From CAYRWR01 sp964537555 (GTDB taxonomy: Bacteria > Spirochaetota > Brevinematia > Brevinematales > CAYRWR01): a stretch of 10,733 nucleotides of DNA. Under the pieces are notes generated by a model. It saw nothing but the letters and a program-made list of their open reading frames with translations, was not told the origin of the DNA and searched no databases. The position numbers and the translations under genes were made by a program. The stretch covers positions 1 through 10,733 of the forward strand of contig CAZIAD010000076.1 in NCBI GenBank assembly GCA_964537555.1, given 5' to 3'. Below, piece after piece: positions 6,217 through 10,733 of this stretch (position 1 is its first letter; each line of letters starts with the position of its first letter).

Positions 6217-6687
6217 TTATTTGCTCTTCTCAGTACCTTTGCTAGGGCGCTTGCACTGAGTATCCACCCCGGAATCTTCACCACTGTGGATGAGATTCTG
6301 TCCCTCTTCATCGTGAGTATGATGCTCTTTCGACTTTTGACCCTTCGACTTGCTCAGGACACCGCTTTCGACTTTCGACTCCTTCCCCTTGCCCCAGAAC
6401 TTCCGGTAGGACTCCCCGATGGCGCGGAAGGTAAAGCGCTCCGGTACTGGATCATAGCCTCCCGAAAACAGGCCGTGACAGCGCAGGATGCGGGCCAGTC
6501 CCAGGATAAAGCCGGGGATAAAGCCCAGATTCAGGATAGCGTCTTTGGTATACTGGGAGCAGCTGGGGTGGTAGCGGCAGGAGGACTGCCGGGCATGGAT
6601 GACGGGAGAGATGAACTTCTGGTAAAAGCGGATAGGCAGTACCAGTATCTGTCTCAGGAATAGGAGAAGTTTTTTAATAAATGCCAT
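6217..6687 (-). CDS. yidD: YidD, membrane protein insertion efficiency factor, with a long C-terminal tail
   Basis: A 156-residue protein whose first 85 or so residues are a standard YidD (DUF37): an amphipathic basic N-terminus, LPIRFYQKFISPV, the cysteine-bearing SSCRYHPSCSQYTKDAI, a hydrophobic stretch to RILRC, and GGYDPVP at about 76-82. YidD helps YidC insert membrane proteins and lies at the inner face of the membrane. Family members usually end soon after DPVP, but here about 70 further residues follow, the last 55 highly charged and low in complexity (KGKESKVES, SKSKGQKSKEHHTHDEEGQ). Residues 103-120 are encoded by a copy of the heptad repeat. The start overlaps rnpA by 34 bases. The usual next gene, yidC, is absent; a TA pair follows instead. 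Confidence 0.93.
   Translation of the reverse strand: MAFIKKLLLFLRQILVLPIRFYQKFISPVIHARQSSCRYHPSCSQYTKDAILNLGFIPGFILGLARILRCHGLFSGGYDPVPERFTFRAIGESYRKFWGKGKESKVESGVLSKSKGQKSKEHHTHDEEGQNLIHSGEDSGVDTQCKRPSKGTEKSK
6328..6381. repeat. degenerate heptad-repeat copy inside yidD
   Basis: On the minus strand units GAGTCGA, AAGTCGA, AAGTCGA, GGGTCA and AAGTCGA appear, broken by a segment reading TGTCCTGAGC. These match the intergenic arrays at 3548-3580 and 7315-7349. The stretch is in frame and encodes YidD residues 103-120. Confidence 0.65.
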
Positions 6688-7022
6688 AGCTTAGCCAGCT
6701 CCCTGGTCTGTTGATCGGCCCGATCGGAACGGGTCTTCTGGAACAGCAGGATATCGATGTCCTGCGGCAGCTCCTGTATGTGGGTACGGAAAAACTCCCG
6801 AATGATGCGTTTGTTGCGGTTACGGATCACGGCATTGCCCAGGCGCTTAGGAATGGAGATAGCCAGGCGTGAACCCTGGAGAGATAACTGTGACCAGGCC
6901 CGGGGAATAAAAAAAGCGGTATAGAAATAACCGCTTATTTTATTACCATATTTGAATAATGCGTCAAATTCAAGACCACTGTGTATACGCTGCGCCTTTT
7001 TAAAGGGTGAACTGTCTTTCAT
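6654..7022 (-). CDS. rnpA: ribonuclease P protein component
   Basis: A 122-residue basic protein that binds the RNase P RNA and helps recognise pre-tRNA leaders for 5' maturation. The family signature is clear at residues 60-79: RLGNAVIRNRNKRIIREFFR, the RNR motif helix lining the RNA-binding cleft. The N-terminal FKKAQRIHSGLEFDALFKYG matches the usual opening strand, and DIDILLF the C-terminal strand. The ATG at 7022 lies inside the last 23 bases of rpmH with no good ribosome site of its own, so translation is probably coupled to rpmH. It also overlaps the start of yidD by 34 bases. Order rpmH-rnpA-yidD is the common bacterial arrangement. Confidence 0.95.
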   Translation of the reverse strand: MKDSSPFKKAQRIHSGLEFDALFKYGNKISGYFYTAFFIPRAWSQLSLQGSRLAISIPKRLGNAVIRNRNKRIIREFFRTHIQELPQDIDILLFQKTRSDRADQQTRELAKLWHLLKNFSYS

Positions 7023-7158
7023 CAGATACAGTCAGCTTAGCTCTGCCTCTGGATCTGCGACGGGCCAATACCTGTCTGCCTTTCTTGGATGCCATTCTGG
7101 CACGAAAGCCATGCTTGCGGGCGCGTTTTACGTTCGAGGGTTGATATGTACGTTTCAT
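7000..7158 (-). CDS. rpmH: 50S ribosomal protein L34
   Basis: A 52-residue, strongly basic ribosomal protein read by translating the minus strand from the ATG at 7158. It begins MKRTYQPSNVKRARKHGF and continues RARMASKKGRQVLARRR, then ends LTVSDERQFTL. All L34 landmarks are there: MKRTYQPS, HGFRARM, GR-VL-RRR-KGR with RSRGRAKLTVS. It is about six residues longer at the C-terminus than the E. coli protein, and that extension is the part overlapping rnpA. An AAGGAT ribosome site precedes the ATG. Only 32 bases separate it from the tRNA-Phe gene, leaving no space for a separate promoter outside the tRNA. Confidence 0.95.
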   Translation of the reverse strand: MKRTYQPSNVKRARKHGFRARMASKKGRQVLARRRSRGRAKLTVSDERQFTL

Positions 7159-7178
7159 AACAATATCCTTATGTTAAT

Positions 7179-7190
7179 AAAAAAAAAGTA
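7179..7190 (-). terminator. T9 tract directly after tRNA-Phe, possible leaky stop
   Basis: In the transcript, UAC then nine U residues follow the mature tRNA 3' end. There is no separate hairpin, only the tRNA acceptor stem. A partial stop that lets some polymerase reach rpmH would fit, but the tract may be merely an AT-rich spacer. Confidence 0.25.
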
Positions 7191-7263
7191 TGCCGAGACG
7201 CGGAATCGAACCACGGACACGAGGCTTTTCAGGCCTCTGCTCTACCTACTGAGCTATCTCGGC
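7191..7263 (-). tRNA. tRNA-Phe (GAA anticodon)
   Basis: Folding the minus strand gives a complete 73-base cloverleaf. The acceptor pairs GCCGAGA with TCTCGGC, discriminator A. The D stem is GCTC/GAGC with loop AGTAGGTA. The anticodon stem is GAGGC/GCCTC around CTGAAAA, with anticodon GAA. The variable loop is GTGTC, and the T arm is CGTGG-TTCGATT-CCGCG with one G-T pair. CCA is not encoded. It lies behind its own strong promoter and is the first element of the probable tRNA-Phe/rpmH/rnpA/yidD transcript. Confidence 0.97.
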
Positions 7264-7279
7264 ATGCTAATTGGTGATT

Positions 7280-7308
7280 AGTATAGCATTGTGAGGAGAA
7301 TGTGTCAA
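7280..7308 (-). promoter_or_regulatory. promoter of tRNA-Phe and the rpmH cluster
   Basis: A consensus TTGACA (7303-7308), exactly 17 bases, and TATACT (7280-7285) on the minus strand. The predicted start near 7273 is about ten bases ahead of the mature tRNA 5' end, giving a short leader for RNase P to remove. Confidence 0.8.
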
Positions 7309-7314
7309 ATTTTT

Positions 7315-7349
7315 TAGTCGATAGTCGATGGTCAATAGTCTATAGTCAC
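7315..7349. repeat. second heptad repeat array
   Basis: Five seven-base units on the plus strand: TAGTCGA, TAGTCGA, TGGTCAA, TAGTCTA, TAGTCAC. Period and consensus match the array at 3548-3580. It lies between the yoeB stop and the tRNA-Phe promoter, just upstream of the latter's -35 box. Confidence 0.75.
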
Positions 7350-7382
7350 TGACAGACAAGTTGTAAGTTTGTACATTAAGAC

Positions 7383-7637
7383 TTAATAATGATAGCGTAG
7401 CTGGGCGATGAGAACCGCATTACTTTCGATCTTATAGACTATACGATGCTCTTCAGTGATTCTTCTGGACCAGTACCCGGCCAGGTTATGCCGGAGTGGT
7501 TCCGGTTTTCCTTTACCTTCATATTTGTTTCTCTGTATGTCTTTTATCAGATCATTTATCCTTTTGAGGATTTTTTTATCATTGGCCTGCCAGTAGAGAT
7601 AATCCTCCCAGGCATTATCTGAGAAGACCAGCTTCAT
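7383..7637 (-). CDS. yoeB: YoeB toxin, ribosome-dependent mRNA interferase
   Basis: An 84-residue RelE-superfamily toxin that cleaves mRNA in the ribosomal A site, restrained by YefM. It is very close to E. coli YoeB in length and sequence, with EDYLYWQ near the N-terminus, KGKPEPLRHNL, YWSRRITEEHRIVY and the ending RYHY. Catalytic residues sit at the E. coli positions: Glu46, Arg65, His83 and Tyr84. The toxin therefore looks functional. Its ATG overlaps the yefM stop as ATGA (7634-7637). Downstream, the heptad array and the tRNA-Phe promoter follow. I see no intrinsic terminator, so readthrough into the tRNA operon is possible. Confidence 0.96.
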   Translation of the reverse strand: MKLVFSDNAWEDYLYWQANDKKILKRINDLIKDIQRNKYEGKGKPEPLRHNLAGYWSRRITEEHRIVYKIESNAVLIAQLRYHY

Positions 7638-7885
7638 TCCAAGAGCTCTCGAGCCTGACCCGCTCCTGAATCGAGTTGACCCAATGAGTCCTGGAGACGC
7701 TGGGCATTTTTTGGGCTTTTTAACAAATAGGCGGTCTCATTCAGAGATTCATAGTCCTCTAAGGAAATAATGATGACTGATTCATTGTTATTCCGCGTCA
7801 CAATGACCGGATCATGATCCTCACAGACCTGCTTCATAGTACTGGCCAGATTACTCCGGGCCGCAGTATAAGAAATAGCACGCAT
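7634..7885 (-). CDS. yefM: YefM antitoxin (Phd/YefM family)
   Basis: An 83-residue antitoxin that binds YoeB and represses the operon. The N-terminal Phd/YefM DNA-binding half begins MRAISYTAARSNLASTMKQV and contains DPVIVTRN and SVIIISLEDYESL. The C-terminal half ETAYLLKSPKNAQRL is the YoeB-wrapping helix and is strongly conserved with E. coli YefM. The acidic tail ending ARELLE is also family-like. It starts at 7885 behind an AGGAG site. Operator and promoter lie immediately upstream, with the predicted transcription start inside the operator. Confidence 0.95.
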   Translation of the reverse strand: MRAISYTAARSNLASTMKQVCEDHDPVIVTRNNNESVIIISLEDYESLNETAYLLKSPKNAQRLQDSLGQLDSGAGQARELLE

Positions 7886-7892
7886 AAATAGC

Positions 7893-7919
7893 TCCTGTAC
7901 AGGATATAGTACATGTACA
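7893..7919. promoter_or_regulatory. YefM-YoeB operator with TGTACA repeats
   Basis: A 12-base perfect palindrome TCCTGTACAGGA (7893-7904) and a ten-base palindrome GTACATGTAC (7909-7918) lie side by side. Exact TGTACA cores are at 7896-7901 and 7914-7919, and a one-mismatch core AGTACA is at 7908-7913. The E. coli yefM-yoeB operator is known to use TGTACA cores, so the match is strong. The first and the imperfect core are 12 bases apart centre to centre. Confidence 0.8.
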
Positions 7920-7947
7920 GTTTAGTGATCACGGGAAAAAATGTCAA
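7919..7947 (-). promoter_or_regulatory. yefM-yoeB promoter
   Basis: On the minus strand TTGACA (7942-7947), a 17-base spacer and TAAACT (7919-7924). The start would fall near 7912, within the operator, so bound YefM-YoeB would block initiation. Confidence 0.75.
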
Positions 7948-8328
7948 TAGGATTCGATCTTAATATTTTCAAGTAGAAAGAACGTAAGTTTTTTTATATA
8001 TTTCTTTGATACAGGAATGAATGATCAATTGCAGATTTACTGTCCTAAAATAGATTTTCGACCTCTTTGTTTCTGTCACAATGGATACTTTTATTTTAGA
8101 CTGTCTTTATTTAACCCGGTTTTGGGGACACGGATTAACAGGATTAACACGGATTTTTTTCAGGTTTAAAGGGGGTGATGATGGGGGGTCAATATCTATA
8201 AAACAGAATCGTCACTACCTCGTCTTGAAAGCCTGCTCCACTCCTCAATGTACACCCCACCCTGCCGCCAGGCCGGGCTCGACACTCTCTCCCACCGACA
8301 GGTGAGTGCTCCGTGCTGCCCCTGGACC
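7948..8328. other. non-coding stretch between yefM and the RraB-like gene
   Basis: About 380 bases with no gene I can support. The first 150 are AT-rich and hold no recognisable element. A dispersed-looking repeat lies at 8128-8165. From about 8230 to 8328 the sequence turns C-rich (CCCACCCTGCCGCCAGGCC and following), unlike its flanks. Open frames here lack family features and a credible ribosome site. Confidence 0.6.
8128..8165. repeat. intergenic repeat block with CGGATTAACA-like units
   Basis: The plus strand reads ACACGGATTAAC, AGGATTAAC, ACACGGATT and then a T-run and CAGG, so a nine- to twelve-base unit is repeated about three times. From memory, similar ACACGGATT-rich blocks are scattered between genes in many bacterial genomes. 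I cannot confirm that here, and only one block is in the window. Confidence 0.5.
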
Positions 8329-8670
8329 TTACTCTTCCTCGAGGACACCCCAGCCGTCACTGACTCCCTCAAACTCTTCAGCGATCTCAGACAGCATCTT
8401 ATCCATCTGTGTGATATTCTCATAGGTAGGCACCATCTCGATGATAGCCGCTACTTCCCATTCCTGTTCTTCTTCATAGACAGAGAGCTCTGCATTGATC
8501 TCTTTTTCCAGGAGCTCATCATACATGGCCTGGGCATGGTCCTCAGCCGCAAACATAGTGAAAAACTCTATCTCATACTCTTTGGACATATCCAGCCCGG
8601 ACTCCGCCATCTCGCGCAGGGCATCACCGGTAGGGTCACTGGGGAAATTCATATTCTTTTTATCAGCCAT
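8329..8670 (-). CDS. RraB-like (RNase E inhibitor family, DUF1260) acidic protein
   Basis: A 113-residue, very acidic cytoplasmic protein. The C-terminal half matches RraB: a strand AELSVYEEEQEWEVAAIIEM, a helix DKMLSEIAEEFEG and then SDGWGVLEEE, where the DGWG turn is the family mark. The N-terminal half carries DPTGDALREMAESGLDMSKEYEIEFF, like the domain start where RraB has DPD-LY-IEH. In E. coli RraB binds RNase E and modulates mRNA decay; whether this one does is inference. The ATG at 8670 is chosen over one at 8751, because AAGGAG precedes it and the longer version would span the promoter. It is divergent from the HEAT-repeat gene. Confidence 0.72.
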   Translation of the reverse strand: MADKKNMNFPSDPTGDALREMAESGLDMSKEYEIEFFTMFAAEDHAQAMYDELLEKEINAELSVYEEEQEWEVAAIIEMVPTYENITQMDKMLSEIAEEFEGVSDGWGVLEEE

Positions 8671-8721
8671 GAGAGACTCCTTGATAGTTCTCGATTTATT
8701 GAAAAATAAATGATTTACAAA

Positions 8722-8750
8722 ATTATAGAGAGCGATACGGTTTATATCCA
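8722..8750 (-). promoter_or_regulatory. candidate promoter of the RraB-like gene
   Basis: On the minus strand a perfect TATAAT (8722-8727) with TGGATA (8745-8750) 17 bases upstream; the -35 matches four of six consensus bases. The leader would be about 45 bases. Confidence 0.5.
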
Positions 8751-8819
8751 TTTTTCATGCTGTATTTGATAATAACTGCTCCAGGCTGGAAATGTCCTGC
8801 AATGATGCGCATTGATTTA

Positions 8820-8848
8820 TTTATAAGTTAAGAAAAACATGCTATAGT
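8820..8848 (+). promoter_or_regulatory. candidate extended -10 promoter of the HEAT-repeat gene
   Basis: TATAGT (8843-8848) is preceded by TGC, the extended -10 form, with a weak TTTATA (8820-8825) 17 bases upstream. The start near 8855 leaves about 27 untranslated bases including AAGGTGG. Confidence 0.45.
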
Positions 8849-8881
8849 AACTCATAAAGAATACAAGGTGGTTCTATTCAC

Positions 8882-10201
8882 ATGGTCCATCCGATTATCC
8901 TTGTCTTATTATTAGTCATATTTTTCATTATTTTCGTAAACATAAATTTTGCAGCAGATAATCAAATACGGAAAATCCCTACTGTCAAAATGCCACCACT
9001 TGATAGATCTATGCTCAAACAGATCTTTGCTGCTGTCGCTCAGCAATTAGATCTCAAATTCCCCCAAAAAACATTGTTTGATCGGTCCCTTAAGATAAGT
9101 GGAACCATAAAAGACCATACCATAGAGCTCTCTCTGAAAAAGGAGGCCGGAAAAAAATATATACAAGCCCGCTATACTTATGATAATATAAACGATAAAT
9201 ATTGGAAAATAAATAAAGAGACACTATCATCTTTACAACAGCAACTCTCTGGAAATAAAGACATCCAGGTAGGAGACACTGCATTCGACCAAATCTTCGA
9301 TCTTTGGGAATTAGAGCAGGAAGAACTGATCAGCATTCTTAATCAGGAATTGCGAAGTCATTTATTGGATTTAAATACCAAATATGTTTTTAAAGAAATC
9401 AATGAAAATGATATTATCATGTTCATGCCTATAGACTCAGATACCTATACCCCATTCATTATTAATCTTGTTAATCACATAATCCATACCGCAGATCTCA
9501 TCAAAATGGAACCAGACATGAAAAAGAGACTCATCTATAACTGTGTAAACGACCAGAATGCGCGATTTCGAGAACTGAACTTGAAAAAATTATGGGAGCT
9601 TTTTCCTGATGACACGGACACCATATCTATAGTACGAAAAGCCATGCAAGACAATGATCCGGATGTACAGATATGGGCGGCTATTAAGTCCGGTGAATAC
9701 GGATTAGCTTTCCTGCTGGAGCTCGTTCAGCAAAAAATTCTTTTAACAAATGATTTTTATACCATTGCTGAACATTTTGGCCACATGAAATATAAACCCG
9801 CCATCAATATACTCAAAAAATACTATGAAAAAACAGGCGCTATAGGAGAACAGATCGCAATGGTAGAGGCCATTGCAGCCATAGATCAAACTGTGGCGAT
9901 ACCTTTCATAAGGGAAAAATTAGCTGAAACAGATTTTTTCGAACTTCAGAGTGTCTGTATAAAAACTCTGGGCGAAATCGGAAGTATAGAAGAAATAGAG
10001 TTTTTGAACCTCCTCGTCAGTGAGATGACTAATAACAATCTAAAAAACACTATTAGCCAGGCTGTCAGGAGCATCCAGCTCAGAAACGGCATAAAAGCCG
10101 ACCTGGGCTGGCTCAGCCTCACCGAGTCCCCGGAAACTGAAGGTGGTTTAAGTCTCGCTGATGGAGAAGATGGTGGCCTCAGTGTAATTGAGAAAGAATA
10201 G
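8882..10201 (+). CDS. membrane-anchored HEAT-repeat protein with LSL-motif tail
   Basis: A 439-residue protein of unknown function. Residues 4-24 are one strongly hydrophobic segment (a signal anchor or uncleaved signal peptide), so the rest probably lies on the outer face of the inner membrane. Residues 40-200 form a mixed region I do not recognise, with a helix ELEQEELISILNQEL. From about 212 to 400, paired helices repeat in HEAT fashion: MKKRLIYNCVNDQNARFRELNLKKL split by short turns, DNDPDVQIWAAIKSGEYG, IGEQIAMVEAIAAIDQTVAIPFI in parts, and VCIKTLGEIGSIEEIEFL. HEAT arrays are protein-binding scaffolds. The tail carries GWLSL (409), GGLSL (421) and GGLSV (431) in an acidic linker. It is monocistronic, with an AAGGTGG ribosome site, and more AT-rich than ribE or queC. 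Confidence 0.75.
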   Translation: MVHPIILVLLLVIFFIIFVNINFAADNQIRKIPTVKMPPLDRSMLKQIFAAVAQQLDLKFPQKTLFDRSLKISGTIKDHTIELSLKKEAGKKYIQARYTYDNINDKYWKINKETLSSLQQQLSGNKDIQVGDTAFDQIFDLWELEQEELISILNQELRSHLLDLNTKYVFKEINENDIIMFMPIDSDTYTPFIINLVNHIIHTADLIKMEPDMKKRLIYNCVNDQNARFRELNLKKLWELFPDDTDTISIVRKAMQDNDPDVQIWAAIKSGEYGLAFLLELVQQKILLTNDFYTIAEHFGHMKYKPAINILKKYYEKTGAIGEQIAMVEAIAAIDQTVAIPFIREKLAETDFFELQSVCIKTLGEIGSIEEIEFLNLLVSEMTNNNLKNTISQAVRSIQLRNGIKADLGWLSLTESPETEGGLSLADGEDGGLSVIEKE

Positions 10202-10252
10202 GTTTAAGTGTGGATTATTATTTATCAAGAGCAGAATAAATGGCTACTCAAA

Positions 10253-10289
10253 GATCCTTCACTCCGCTTCGCTCCATTCAGGATGACGA
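10253..10289. repeat. dispersed-type repeat, GATCCTTC ... GGATGACGA
   Basis: The block reads GATCCTTCACTCCGCTTCGC followed by TCCATTCAGGATGACGA. Its ends GATCCTTC and the internal TTCAGGATGAC resemble a repeat I recall between genes in many unrelated bacterial genomes. Only one copy is in the window, so repetition within this genome is not shown here. Confidence 0.5.
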
Positions 10290-10356
10290 AGAGGGGGCTT
10301 CTCTTCAACACTATAGCACTACTGTTGTCATTATATCATAGTTGCTCTAAGCCCGG

Positions 10357-10375
10357 AATACTATCCCGTAGTATT
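10357..10375. promoter_or_regulatory. perfect inverted repeat touching a -35 box
   Basis: AATACTA (10357-10363) and its exact reverse complement TAGTATT (10369-10375) are separated by five bases. The right arm ends on the first base of the -35 hexamer of the next promoter, a common place for a repressor or activator site. Confidence 0.5.
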
Positions 10376-10403
10376 TGACGCAAACATCGCCTTCTCCTAT
10401 AAT
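10375..10403 (+). promoter_or_regulatory. near-consensus promoter of the right-edge gene
   Basis: TTGACG (10375-10380), 17 bases, then a perfect TATAAT (10398-10403). Transcription would start near 10410, about 28 bases before the ATG at 10438. Confidence 0.75.
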
Positions 10404-10437
10404 TCTACTGTATAACGCAATACGGGGAATATCAATC

Positions 10438-10733
10438 ATGAAAAATTACCTGGAAGTATATCACCTACTTGGATTAAAGGAAAATGAGATAGAAATCGCT
10501 TTGGGTAAGATCGTAGTACCTGGGTATACCGCATCCCAACCAGCTTTTAACTACGGATTTCCGCCGGCATTCATTCCAATATGGTCCGCTTCTCTATTGT
10601 ATGGTTACTGGAAGAATTGGTTCAGCAATAGAAAAACTGTTTTCGTGGAATTAAACTATGAAGGTATGTATTCTCTAGAAGAAGCTGGAAAAAATCTGGA
10701 TCAATTTTTACTATATTATTTATTAATATTAAT
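10438..10733 (+). CDS. unrecognised protein, 5' part only
   Basis: The frame opens at 10438 behind a GGGGA ribosome site and a strong promoter, and stays open to the window end, giving 98 residues of an incomplete protein. It begins MKNYLEVYHLLGLKENEIEI and contains the aromatic run FNYGFPPAFIPIW, then LLYGYWKNWFSNRKTVFVEL, and later EGMYSLEEAGKNLDQFLLYY. There is no signal peptide. The pattern IPIW, GYWK-WF, RKTVFVE vaguely recalls small immunity-type proteins next to polymorphic toxins, but I cannot assign a family. The coding call rests on promoter, ribosome site and open frame. Base use is AT-rich like the HEAT gene. Confidence 0.6.
   Translation, partial: MKNYLEVYHLLGLKENEIEIALGKIVVPGYTASQPAFNYGFPPAFIPIWSASLLYGYWKNWFSNRKTVFVELNYEGMYSLEEAGKNLDQFLLYYLLIL

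Noticed and set aside
6202..6230. Hairpin AGAAGAATAA/TTATT...TCTTCT at the yidD stop
   Set aside because: The stem has a four-base bulge, is AT-rich and lacks a T-run, so it is not a convincing terminator.
7191..7263. tRNA-Phe as an integration site
   Set aside because: No repeat of the tRNA 3' end and no integrase in the window; the tRNA is followed directly by rpmH.
8081..8305. Open frame of 74 codons on the plus strand
   Set aside because: It runs through the ACACGGATT repeat and the C-rich stretch, has no ribosome site and shows no family feature.
8196..8423. Minus-strand open frame overlapping the RraB-like gene 3' end
   Set aside because: It is in another frame, with arginine- and serine-rich composition typical of shadow translation.
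8248..8709. Long plus-strand open frame opposite the RraB-like gene
   Set aside because: It is antisense to a gene with a good ribosome site and recognisable product; no promoter or ribosome site supports it.

Overview
The window is an ordinary bacterial chromosome segment with mid-range base composition, strong Shine-Dalgarno sites and sigma70-type promoters. Housekeeping genes alternate with three separate type II toxin-antitoxin (TA) pairs. I cannot name the organism from the sequence. A queC gene paired with a DUF366 gene, an isolated tRNA-Phe/rpmH/rnpA/yidD cluster and a HEAT-repeat protein with an LSL tail would fit a Gram-negative anaerobe, perhaps a spirochaete. That is a low-confidence guess.

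Layout, left to right. 1-735: a VapB/VapC pair with its own promoter and a perfect operator-like dyad. 787-1425 (minus): riboflavin synthase, divergent from two overlapping, mutually related four-helix membrane proteins (1539-2268, plus). 2246-3514 (minus): queC and a DUF366 gene, a probable two-gene deazaguanine operon. 3696-5456 (plus): arginyl-tRNA synthetase. 5465-6122 (minus): a second PIN-domain TA pair with a FitA-like antitoxin. 6217-7263 (minus): tRNA-Phe, rpmH, rnpA and yidD, apparently one transcript. 7383-7947 (minus): YefM/YoeB with a very recognisable TGTACA operator. 8329-8670 (minus): an RraB-like acidic protein, divergent from a membrane-anchored HEAT-repeat protein (8882-10201, plus). 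10438 to the end (plus): the start of an unrecognised gene behind a near-consensus promoter.

How the parts work together. Most genes are standard: riboflavin and queuosine synthesis, tRNA charging, ribosomal protein L34, RNase P and membrane-protein insertion. The tRNA-Phe/rpmH/rnpA run places an RNase P substrate ahead of the gene for the RNase P protein. The three TA pairs belong to different families. Each has a promoter and a different repeat geometry, so they look like independent acquisitions dropped between housekeeping genes. A heptad repeat (consensus WAGTCRA) occurs in two intergenic regions, and a degenerate copy is translated inside the C-terminal tail of YidD. Two other intergenic blocks look like dispersed repeats.

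I found no CRISPR array, transposase, rRNA, riboswitch or convincing intrinsic terminator. The strongest leads for something undescribed are the tandem four-helix protein pair, the HEAT/LSL-tail protein, the translated repeat in YidD, and the truncated gene at the right edge with its operator-like dyad.
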